This document shows positions 30,309 through 38,871 of a stretch of DNA of 62,573 nucleotides, in pieces. The stretch is from Saprolegnia diclina VS20 (lineage: Eukaryota; Oomycota; Saprolegniomycetes; Saprolegniales; Saprolegniaceae). The stretch spans positions 112,513 to 175,085 of the forward strand of contig NW_008246086.1 of assembly GCF_000281045.1 (NCBI RefSeq), given 5' to 3'. Made by a program: the position numbers and the translations under genes. The notes under the pieces were generated by a model. The model saw only the letters and a list, made by a program, of their open reading frames with translations, did no database searches and had not been told where the DNA came from. Within the stretch, counting starts at the first letter, position 1, and the number at the start of each line of letters is the position of its first letter.

Positions 30309-31013
30309 ATGGCCGACGGCGCGGTGCGTTGGTCAATGGCCGGATCCAGCCGGCTTAAGGCAATGGCATTTGCATAGGAGTACACGGTCGAGTACCTCGA
30401 CGAGAACCCGGAGGAGCTCAAGTGGCTCAGCCGCCCCGGCAAGGTCAAGATCACGTACGCGAACGGCGACACGTTTGAGGGCGACGTGAACGCAGCGCGT
30501 CTCAAGCACGGACCCGGCAAGTACATTTGGACCGAGCGCGTCGACGACGAGGTCAAGGAGATTGCTTGGTACGAAGGCGACTACGTCGATGGCAAGAAAC
30601 ACGGGCTCGGGAAGATGCAATTCCCGAACGGCGACGTCTACCACGGGCAGTGGGCCAACGACATCATTGACGGCCAAGGCACGCTCATGTACAAGAACGG
30701 CGACATCTTTAGCGGAACGTACATTGCGGGGATCAAAGAGGGCAACGGGACGTACGAGTACGCCGCCGACAAGAGCCAACTCGTGGGCACGTGGGTTCAA
30801 AACACCATCATCGAGGGCAAGTGGCTCTTCAAGGACGGCGGCTACTACACTGGTCACTTTGAGAACGCGATGCCGATCGGCCAGTGCATCATGCAGCTGC
30901 CGAATGGTCTCAAGCAAGAAGGTGTGTACGCCAAGGTGGAGGGCGTCAACGCGGCCGGCGATGCGGTGCTCCTCCCGACCTGGAAGGGCGAGGCGATCAC
31001 CAAGGTCTTTTAA
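30309..31013 (+). CDS. MORN-repeat protein (about 216 aa)
   Basis: A 15-nt first exon (MADGA) joins across a 54-nt intron to the exon at 30378-31013, reading EYTVEYLDENPEELKWLSRP. About six MORN repeats follow, recognised by the YxGxWxxxxxxGxGxxxxxxG pattern: TFEGDVNAARLKHGPGKYIW, YEGDYVDGKKHGLGKMQF, YHGQWANDIIDGQGTLMY, FSGTYIAGIKEGNGTYEY, and YYTGHFENAMPIGQCIMQ. MORN repeats bind membranes or act as scaffolds; a close functional analogue is the flagellar radial-spoke head protein RSPH1. That assignment would suit a zoospore-forming oomycete but is only an inference. Confidence 0.85.
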
Positions 31014-31065
31014 ACCCGAGACTTGCATGTATATAATGATATATGACGACGACGACGACAGCGTC

Positions 31066-31776
31066 TTACTGAATGTACGCCTTGAGGAAGCGGCGGTGAA
31101 AGTCATTGCGGATCGTGTCGTTGATGAAGCGCTTCTTGAGCTCCGGTTCGTTCCGCGACTGGTTCTTGAAGACCACGTCGTCGTTCCACTTGCGCTTGAT
31201 GGTCGCGCTGCCGGTTGGCGCCTGCGCGCTCGTGAGGGGGTTGCCCATGAGGACTTCGTCCTTGGCGCGCTTCTCTTCTTCGTCGCGCTCGGCTTGCTCC
31301 TTGCGCAGCCGCTCTTCTTCGCGTTCTTTTTTGATTTTCTCGAGTTCGCGCATGAGCTCGGCCTCCTCGTCGTCCGAGTCGTCGTCGTCGCTCTCGCTGT
31401 CGCTTTCGCTGTCGCCAACGTCGTCGTCTGCATCGTCGTACTTGGTTTGCACGTCTCTCGCCCTGTCTTCCCACTCGTCGCCTTTTAATAAGAGCGTCTT
31501 GTTGTCTTTGAGCCGCATGATCTTTTGCTGCGCAAAGTCGACTTCCTTGAGCTTGTCCTCTTCGTACTTGCGCTCGCGGTCCGTGAGCTCGCCGATGAGG
31601 TCGCGCTCCGAGAGCTCGCCAGCCGTGCCTTGGCCCAGCTGCCGCGTCTTGAGCTTCGTGTGCCCCGGGAGGTCGCGCGCCGAGAACTGCATGCTGATCT
31701 GGCCACCCGAGTTCCATCCGCCCTCGTTCTTCTTGCCCATGGCAGCATTGAACGTCGGGCGAGCGGCCGTCGTCAT
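31066..31776 (-). CDS. CWC15: CWC15, spliceosome (NTC-associated) factor
   Basis: 236 residues starting at MTTAARPTFNAAMGKKNEGG, the conserved Cwc15 N-terminus (TTAARPTF..A.G....G), followed by QFSARDLPGHTKLKTRQ. The centre is an acidic run of Asp, Ser and Glu, then a charged helix (ELMRELEKIKKEREEERLRK). The C-terminus has NPL, then the conserved KRKWNDDVVFKNQSR and the family ending FHRRFLKAYIQ. It is an intrinsically disordered core component of the Prp19/Cef1-associated spliceosome. An in-frame ATG 28 codons earlier exists, but the conserved start is at 31776. It is transcribed away from CWC22. Confidence 0.93.
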   Translation of the reverse strand: MTTAARPTFNAAMGKKNEGGWNSGGQISMQFSARDLPGHTKLKTRQLGQGTAGELSERDLIGELTDRERKYEEDKLKEVDFAQQKIMRLKDNKTLLLKGDEWEDRARDVQTKYDDADDDVGDSESDSESDDDDSDDEEAELMRELEKIKKEREEERLRKEQAERDEEEKRAKDEVLMGNPLTSAQAPTGSATIKRKWNDDVVFKNQSRNEPELKKRFINDTIRNDFHRRFLKAYIQ

Positions 31777-32228
31777 CCTTGGTCGTTGGCTTCCGCTAAA
31801 TTCCAAGTGGCTTGGCGCTCCAGCTGGTTCGGAGCGCACCGAACTGCATACAAAAACCAAGGTATTTCCACGAGCGCTCCGGGGCGCCCTCTAAATATCG
31901 AGTTTCAAAGGTATAAAAGAAAACAGGTTTTAGGGTTTGCTCGGATGATCCGGTCGGCCATACAAATACCCAATGTTGTGGCAACAAGCTGTGGCGTCGG
32001 CTGCACCCGGACGCTTGCACTTGCATAGGCAAGTCCCCATGCAGGAGACGGAGAAATGCAGAGCGCTGTACTCGGCGCTCGGTCGTGGCGACTCGCAGCC
32101 AGGCAAGATCGACTAAAACCATGGAACTTGGAGTAAAACGTAAGTTAAACTGCGTTTGAGATGGTGATTGGCTGAAATCCCTTAGCGTGGGCACCTCATA
32201 CTTTTGCACCTCCGACCGACCAGGACGC
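31777..32228. other. Shared divergent promoter region of CWC15 and CWC22
   Basis: 452 bp between the two start codons, holding the GATTGGCTGAAAT element listed separately. No gene is seen. The arrangement allows co-regulation of two spliceosome components. Confidence 0.55.
32166..32178. promoter_or_regulatory. GATTGGCTGAAAT element (reverse CCAAT) before CWC22
   Basis: Ends 50 bp before the CWC22 start. The same 12-mer GATTGGCTGAAA occurs before the PP2C copy 1 and GT71 genes. Confidence 0.55.
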
Positions 32229-34622
32229 ATGGACCGCCGAAGCTCTCGTTCGTCGTCGCGGTCGAGCTCGAGCTCGCGCAGCCCGAGTGCTCGTCGTGGC
32301 AACGGAAAGCGCCGTAGTAGCTCCCGCAGTCCGAGTGGTCGCCGTGGTAAGCGCCGTAGCCCATCGCGCAGCCCAAGCCCGCGCCGTGAGAAACGTCGCA
32401 GCGCGTCCCGCAGCCCTAGTGGCCGTCGTGGCCAGCGCGGTAGCCCGTCGCGCAATCTTAGTCCGCGTCGCGAGAAGCGTCGTAGCCCATCGCGCAGCCC
32501 GAGCCCGCGCCGTGAGAAGCGTCGCAGCCCGTCCCGCAGCCCTAGTGGGCGCCGTGGTAAGCGCCGTAGCCCGTCCCGCAGCCCAAGCCCGCGCCATGAG
32601 AAGCGTCGCAGCCCATCGCGCGACCGTTTTCGTCGGAGAAGTCGTTCGAACGACCGGCGTCGGCGTGGCCGATCGCCGTCGCCGCGCCACAAGCGTCCGC
32701 GCAGTCCCAAGCGCAGTGCTGAGCGCAACCAGCGCCGGAAAGCGTCCACGAGCCCCCGTCGCCCGAGCCCGAGCAAGCGGTTGAGCCCTCCGCTGCGGTC
32801 GCGTGGGAGCCCGCGCAAGGCGGACAAGGAAAACACGGCGTCGACGAATACCGCCGAGGCGCCGACCAAGAGCCGCACGATCGACATTCTCACGAACGAC
32901 ACCAAGCGCGGCCGGACGGGCGGCGTCTACATCCCGCCGTTCAAGCTTGCGCAAATGAAGAAGGACGAGATGGACAAGTCGTCGCAGGAGTACCAGCGCA
33001 TGACGTGGGACGCGCTCCGGAAGAGCATCAACGGTCTCATCAACAAGGTCAACGTGTCCAACATTGCCAACATCCTCCCGGAGCTCTTCCAAGAGAACCT
33101 CGTGCGCGGCCGCGGCCTCCTCGTGCGCTCGATCATGAAGGCGCAGTTGGCGTCGCCCGGCTTTACCCACATTTACGCGGCGCTTGTCGCCGTCATCAAC
33201 ACCAAGATGCCCGAGAACGGCGAGCTCCTCTTGAAACGCGTCGTGCACCGCTTCCGGCGGGCGCTCAAGCGTGGCGACAAGGTCGTCGCGATTGCGCTCG
33301 TGCGCTTCATTGCGCATCTCGTCAACCAGCAGGTCGTCGAAGAGCTCCTCGCGCTCGAAGTGCTCACGTTCCTCTTGACGAGCCCGACCGACGACTCGGT
33401 GGAAGTCGCCGTCAACTTCACAAAGGAGTGCGGGCAAATGCTCAACGAACTCTGCCCGGAAGGTCTCCGCGCGATCTTTGAGCGCTTCCGTGGCATCCTC
33501 CACGAAGGCGAGATCGACAAGCGCGTCCAGTACACGATCGAAGGACTCTTTGCGATCCGGAAGGGCAAGTTTGCCGACTACCCAGCGGTCCACGAGCAGC
33601 TGGATCTGGTCGAGGCCAACGACCAGATCACGCACCAGATGGGTCTCGACGACGAGGTGGATGTCGAGGACAAGCTCGACATTTTCCGGTTCGACCCCGA
33701 CTTTGAAAAGAACGAGCGCATGTGGAAGGAAATCAAGAAGGAGCTGCTCGGCGAAGATTCTGAAGCCGAAGACGGCGACGACGAGTCGGGCGACTCGGAC
33801 GACTCGGACGATGAGGATGCGACCGACGCGGCGCCGACGACGCTGCAGATCCACGACTTTTCCGAGCAGGACCTTGTGAACCTCCGCCGTACGATCTACC
33901 TCACCATCATGTCGAGTGTGAGCCACGAAGAATGCGCGCACAAGCTGCTCCGGCTCAACATTCGTCCCGGGCAGGAAGTCGAGATCTGCGGCATGCTCAT
34001 CGAGTGTTGCTCGCAGGAGCGCACGTACTTGCGCTACTACGGTCTCCTCGGGCAGCGCTTTTGCCTCATCCAGCGCGAGTACCAGAACGCGTTTGACGAT
34101 GCGTTCGCCAAGCAGTATGCGACGATCCACCGCCTCGAGACCAACAAGCTCCGGAACGTCGCCAAGTTCTTTGCCCATCTCCTCTTCTCGGACGCGCTGC
34201 CGTGGACGGTCTTTGAGTACATTCGCCTGAGCGAGGAAGAGACGACGTCGTCGTCCCGTATCTTTATCAAGATCCTCTGCCAAGAGCTCGCGCAGCACCT
34301 CGGCGTCGCCAAGCTCAAGGAGCGCTTCATGGACGAGTTTATGGCCGCGACGTTCAGCGGGCTCTTCCCCAAGGAAAACCCGCGCAGCATGCGCTTTGCC
34401 ATCAACTTTTTCACGTCGATTGGCCTCGGCGGGCTCACGGTCGAGCTCCGCGAACACCTCAAGAACGCGCCCAAGGCCATCATGAACGCGCCGGCGCCGT
34501 CGTCGGACGACAGCAGCTCGGACAGTTCGTCCTCGGGCCGCAAGTCGTCGTCGTCGTCGGGGTCGTCGTCGTCGGGGTCGTCGTCCAGCGACAGCAGCTC
34601 CGACTCGAGCGATTCGGAGTAG
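32229..34622 (+). CDS. CWC22: CWC22, pre-mRNA splicing factor and exon-junction-complex loader
   Basis: About 797 residues in one exon. The N-terminal 200 residues are an Arg/Ser domain with seven 14-residue repeats. Next comes GGVYIPPFKLAQM and an MIF4G domain (NGLINKVNVSNIANILPELF, then RGRGLLVRSIMKAQLASPGF), which in human CWC22 binds eIF4A3. An acidic linker (GDDESGDSDDSDDED) leads to the MA3 domain (LRRTIYLTIMSSVSHEECAH, HKLLRLNIRPGQEVEICGML, ERTYLRYYGLLGQRFC). The C-terminus is a Ser/Asp tail. The start at 32229 (MDRRSS) is preferred; an upstream in-frame ATG at 32187 lies close to the promoter element. The order and length match the CWC22 family. Its divergent neighbour CWC15 acts in the same complex. 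Confidence 0.95.
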   Translation: MDRRSSRSSSRSSSSSRSPSARRGNGKRRSSSRSPSGRRGKRRSPSRSPSPRREKRRSASRSPSGRRGQRGSPSRNLSPRREKRRSPSRSPSPRREKRRSPSRSPSGRRGKRRSPSRSPSPRHEKRRSPSRDRFRRRSRSNDRRRRGRSPSPRHKRPRSPKRSAERNQRRKASTSPRRPSPSKRLSPPLRSRGSPRKADKENTASTNTAEAPTKSRTIDILTNDTKRGRTGGVYIPPFKLAQMKKDEMDKSSQEYQRMTWDALRKSINGLINKVNVSNIANILPELFQENLVRGRGLLVRSIMKAQLASPGFTHIYAALVAVINTKMPENGELLLKRVVHRFRRALKRGDKVVAIALVRFIAHLVNQQVVEELLALEVLTFLLTSPTDDSVEVAVNFTKECGQMLNELCPEGLRAIFERFRGILHEGEIDKRVQYTIEGLFAIRKGKFADYPAVHEQLDLVEANDQITHQMGLDDEVDVEDKLDIFRFDPDFEKNERMWKEIKKELLGEDSEAEDGDDESGDSDDSDDEDATDAAPTTLQIHDFSEQDLVNLRRTIYLTIMSSVSHEECAHKLLRLNIRPGQEVEICGMLIECCSQERTYLRYYGLLGQRFCLIQREYQNAFDDAFAKQYATIHRLETNKLRNVAKFFAHLLFSDALPWTVFEYIRLSEEETTSSSRIFIKILCQELAQHLGVAKLKERFMDEFMAATFSGLFPKENPRSMRFAINFFTSIGLGGLTVELREHLKNAPKAIMNAPAPSSDDSSSDSSSSGRKSSSSSGSSSSGSSSSDSSSDSSDSE
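32325..32618 (+). repeat. Coding minisatellite: seven 42-bp units in the CWC22 RS domain
   Basis: Seven consecutive 14-residue units alternate between RSPSGRRGKRRSPS and RSPSPRREKRRSPS types with few changes. A degenerate 16-residue unit (RSPSARRGNGKRRSSS) precedes them. The alternation suggests amplification of an 84-bp pair. Copy number is likely to vary between strains. Confidence 0.85.
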
Positions 34623-35174
34623 GCACCTGTCTCGAATCTTGCCCGCCATAATACTGTGTTTTCTCTACGCGTCACCTGTCTTGCCTCAGTGTTTGGCTCT
34701 TGTCGCCCGTCTCTGGCAGTGCAGTCATCGGCCAAGTCCGTGCACATACTAGGCAAGGGCAGCGCACGCTGGCCCACGCTCTTGCCCCGCTTCGCTCGCT
34801 TGCCCATCATGCTACGCCCTATTTGTTCTTATTTCGACCGCCAAGATATGGGATACGTGGACTCTGTGATGACGATTACTCTAGTCCGACGACGACTACG
34901 CTGTCGCAGGTCGATGACGTTGGACGCGGAAGCCGTCATCATCATCCTCTTCATCGTCATCGTCATGCGCCGGCATCGCTGGCGGCCATGGGCCATAGCT
35001 CCTGCAGCTCGTCCGCAGCCAGTCGCACCTGCTGCCTGTCGTACGAGGTGAAACGCATGGCTGGATTTAGCGGCGTCCGGATGCGGCCGTGGGTTTCACC
35101 ATGGCGGGTTTCGCGAAGCAAACTATTTTCGAATTCGCTCGGTCCTGGTCGCATCTTCAGATCGCTGTCATCAG
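34623..35174. other. Intergenic, 552 bp, no supported gene
   Basis: Contains a short trinucleotide-like tract (catcatcctcttcatcgtca, near 34938) and several frames without protein character. Probably the CWC22 3' flank and the CDC50 promoter. Confidence 0.45.
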
Positions 35175-36597
35175 ATGGAGGAGAAGTCGCGACGCCCCGA
35201 AGGTACACGAAGGCTAGCCGCGCCGGACGACCTTGACGCTTCCGGTGCATGTAGACACGCCCTTCAAGCAGCAGAAGCTCAAGGCGTGGCAGCCGATTCT
35301 GACGCCCAACTGGGTCATTGGCACCTTCTTCGTCGTCGGGCTCATCTTTATCCCGATTGGCATCATCCTCCGCGTCGAGTCGGACCGCGTACGTGGCGTT
35401 TTGACTGGCCGAATGATACTGATCGGGATGGGGCGTAGGTCGTCGAGTACTCGATCCAGTACGACGGCGCTGGTGCGCTCACGGCCGCGAACGGCACGCA
35501 AGGCGGGCGGTACACGGTCTTGAACACGAACGGGTCGCCGGGCTGCCAGCTCGCGAAAGAGTCGGACGGCAACCAGTTCGATCTCTCGGCGCACAGCTGC
35601 ATCCTCCGCTTCACGCTCGACCAAGACATGAAGGCGCCCATCTATGTCTACTACCAGCTCGACAACTTTTACCAAAACCACCGCCGGTACGTCGCGAGCC
35701 GCAGCGACGAGCAGCTCCGTGGCACGCAGCCCGCGTCGCTCTCGGACTGCGACCCGATGGGCTCGTCGCCCAAGAACACGCCGCGGTACAGCTCGCTCAC
35801 CAACTCGACGCCCGACGTCGGCACGTGGGCGCTCAACCCGTGTGGGCTCATCGCCAACAGCATGTTCAACGGTACTCGTCCATCTCGCTCTCGCGTCATG
35901 AGCTCATGGCGCCAGTAGATATGTTTTGGATCAACAGCATCACGACGCCGTCGGGGACGCGCTACATGCAGACCGACATGTACCCGACGCCATCCTCGGC
36001 GACGGTCGAGGTCGTCAACCTCATGCAGCAAACCGGCATTGCGTGGCAGTCGGACATTGACGCCAAGTTTGACAACATTGCTTCGAGCCAGCAGCTGCCG
36101 AACGAAATGTATCTGTGGCAAAACCCCAACTACCGGTACATCATCCCGAAGAAGGTGGGCGAACCCCGCATTCTGAACGCGACCGCGTGGACGACGCCAA
36201 CGTCGACCGCGTTCGGCGTCAAGAGCGAGCACTTCATCGTGTGGATGCGCACGGCCGGCCTCCCCAACTTTCGCAAGCTCTACGGGCACATTGAGAACGA
36301 CCTGCCCAAGGGCACGACGCTCGACTTTCTCGTCTCGTCGAGTACGTCGTCTCGACTCGTGTCATCTGTACTCATGTCAATGGAGTAGACTTTGTTGTCA
36401 ACAGCTTTGAGGGCAAAAAATCGCTCGTGCTGTCAACAACGTCGTGGTTTGGCGGCCGCAACCCGTTCCTCGGCATCGCGTACATCACCGTCGGCTCGCT
36501 CTGCATGGTGCTCTCGATCCTCTTCTTTGCCAAGCACAAGCTGTCGCCACGCAAGCTCGGCGATACGCGATACCTGGTCTGGAAGAACAACCAGTAG
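35175..36597 (+). CDS. CDC50/LEM3 family P4-ATPase (lipid flippase) subunit, copy 1
   Basis: Beta subunit needed for ER exit and activity of phospholipid flippases. The first exon is 28 nt (MEEKSRRPE), followed from 35255 by [20 protein letters not shown] and TM1 ([18 protein letters not shown]). The ectodomain has the hallmark [15 protein letters not shown], the Cys and Asn-glycosylation sites typical of the family, then [12 protein letters not shown], then [20 protein letters not shown]2 is in [20 protein letters not shown], and a short cytosolic tail ends LVWKNNQ. Introns (about 45-55 nt) after VESDR, SMFN and LVSS join in frame. Copy 2 follows in tandem 525 bp downstream. Confidence 0.92.
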
Positions 36598-37122
36598 CGA
36601 GAGCCACCACCACCCTTACATAAGACGATTCATTCAATACAATAACTGCACAGATTGGTGCGCGACCACGCCGCCGAGAGACCCGACGCGACCATTGCCA
36701 TTGCCATGCTAGACGTGGCGATACGAACCCAGAGTGTGGTGGCAGAGGTCGTCTCGCCGCACGGGTCGGGTCGTCTCGCTGCACGGGTCGCGGCGCTGGC
36801 TGGTGGGATGCAGGTAGCCACGTCAGAGCTACGACGCCGCAAGGAGACGTGCAAGGCTTTGCAGCGGCTCCGGAACCCGCCGCCATGGGACATGCTCACC
36901 TCGCATCATCACTTGCTCGTCGAAGGCAGAGGTCGAAGTTGGCTTGCCACCGAGGCAGCAGGAAAAATATGTTTTTTATTTCATTCATGCTCTCTATATA
37001 CAAACATAAAGTGATAAAAAGAGATGACCGGCGGAGATCGAAGTTCGAAGCCAACCGACTCGAAAAGCGGGCAGTAATTTTCGACGGGAAGGGCAGGACG
37101 CGGACGACCTGGACACTACGCG
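36598..37122. other. Spacer between the two CDC50 genes
   Basis: An open frame from an ATG near 36706 (MLDVAIRTQSVVAEVVSPHG onward, ending LRRRKETCKALQRL) looks helix-forming but lacks a convincing start context, domain or intron structure. It is not called as a gene. The rest is AT-rich promoter-like DNA near 36960-37020. Confidence 0.35.
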
Positions 37123-38508
37123 ATGAGCAACACGGACGCCGAGCACTCGAAGCGGCCCGACGGTACGGGCGCCGCCGGTTCCTAGGACGCTTATGCAACG
37201 ATCGAGGCTAGATACGCCGTTCAAGCAGCAGCGCCTGAAGGCGTGGCAGCCGATTCTGACGCCCAACTGGGTCATTGGCACCTTCTTCCTCGTCGGGCTC
37301 ATCTTCATCCCGATCGGAGTCTTCCTCTTTGAAGAAAACAAGAACGTACGTGCTGAGACTACGACGCCTCGTGATGCTAGAGGCGTAGATCGTCGAGATG
37401 TCGCTGCAGTACGATGGCGTCAACATGCACACGCCGTCGGCCTCGGACGGCGTCGCGCTTCAGAACGTGAGCGCGAATGGCTGCTACCTCAAGAACGCCA
37501 AGGAAGGCGACGCGTTCAACCTCACCGAGCACGGCTGCGTTGTCCAGTTTACGCTGCAGGAAGACATGAAGGCGCCCATCATGGTGTACTATCAGCTCGA
37601 CAACTTTTACCAGAACCACCGCCGGTACGTCTCATCCCGGAGCGATGCGCAACTGCGTGGCGATCCTGTGGTACATCCCATCTCGACGTGCACGGGCTCG
37701 GCTGGCATCACGGGTGTCAAGTACAACTCGACCGAGGACCTCGCACCGGGCGCGCCATCCGCGTTCTACCGCTTCAACCCGTGCGGCCTCATCGCCAACA
37801 GCCTCTTCAACGGTACGCAAACACACCTCCTAGGGCCCATATCTCATGTTGTCTCAGATCTCTTTTGGATCAACTCGATCACGACGCCGGACGGCAAGTA
37901 CCTTGGCCAAACCGACACGTACAAGGGCAAGGAAGTCGTCAACCTCATGGAGCAGTCGGGTCTTGCGTGGCAGTCGGACATTGAGACCAAGTTTGAAAAC
38001 CCCAAGACGCTCTCGAGCGACGACATGATGCTGTGGCAAAACCCCAAGTACCGCTTTGTGATTCCGTCGCGTCTCGGCCAAGAGCGGATCCTGAACGTCA
38101 CGGGCTGGACGGCGCCGACGCCGCTCTATGGCGTCGAGACGGAGCGCTTCATCGTGTGGATGCGCACGGCCGGCCTCCCCAACTTTCGCAAGCTCTACGG
38201 CAAGATCAACACGGACTTGCCCAAGGGCACGGTGCTGCGCTTCCTCGTCTCGTCGAGTACGTTGCCCATGCTGCTATAAGCGATCACGTATGTATGTAGA
38301 CTTTGCGGTGACGCCGTTTGAGGGCAAGAAATCGCTCGTGATCTCGACGCTGTCGTGGTACGGCGGCCGCAACCCGTTCTTGGGCGTCGCGTACATGGTC
38401 ATTGGCTCCATCTGCATCGTGCTCTCGCTCATCTTCTTTGCCAAGCACAAGATGACACCGCGCAAGCTCGGCGATACCAACTACCTCGTCTGGAAGGCCA
38501 AGAACTAG
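37123..38508 (+). CDS. CDC50/LEM3 family P4-ATPase subunit, copy 2
   Basis: Begins with [13 protein letters not shown], then across an intron [20 protein letters not shown] with TM1. The second intron sits, as in copy 1, after TM1 (EENKN); the third follows NSLFN and the fourth LVSSS. Ectodomain landmarks are the same: [53 protein letters not shown]2 is in [19 protein letters not shown]. The shared exon layout shows a tandem duplication. The ectodomain segment after the Arg-Tyr-Val block is the most diverged part (copy 1 [13 protein letters not shown], copy 2 [13 protein letters not shown]), which may mean pairing with different P4-ATPases. Confidence 0.92.
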
Positions 38509-38871
38509 GCTAACTACTACTACACCACCACCGACCTTACGCACTCTACTGTCCTACATCGCCCTAGTCTCGTCGATGCACACTCGGCATTTCTTAGTTG
38601 GGGCTGAGTCACTCCTCATCACATAAGCCCCAGCTTCAATTCCCGGCGTCCGTATCGCGCCAGGCAAATTTGTATTCCCTTGTTTCGCCCTCCCTCGAGG
38701 CTCCCACCGAGCAGCAGCCTCTCGCAAGTCGGACACCTCGGGCAATGGCCCAACATAGTACTGTAGAGTTGCTGCACAAGCAACTCTGTGGAAGCTATTG
38801 TCTTGGCCAACCTTTGTTTCCTCGTACGTTTTTCGGTTTGAGAAGCGTAACGGGAGCTTCGGCCTTTGCGC
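38509..38871. other. Intergenic, no gene seen
   Basis: 363 bp between CDC50 copy 2 and the second giant membrane protein. No clear promoter motif is recognised. Confidence 0.45.

Noticed and set aside
32196-34649. An 817-codon open frame antisense to CWC22
   Set aside because: It is a shadow of the GC-rich third positions and RS repeats of CWC22; its translation is Arg/Leu/Val-rich and without domain structure.
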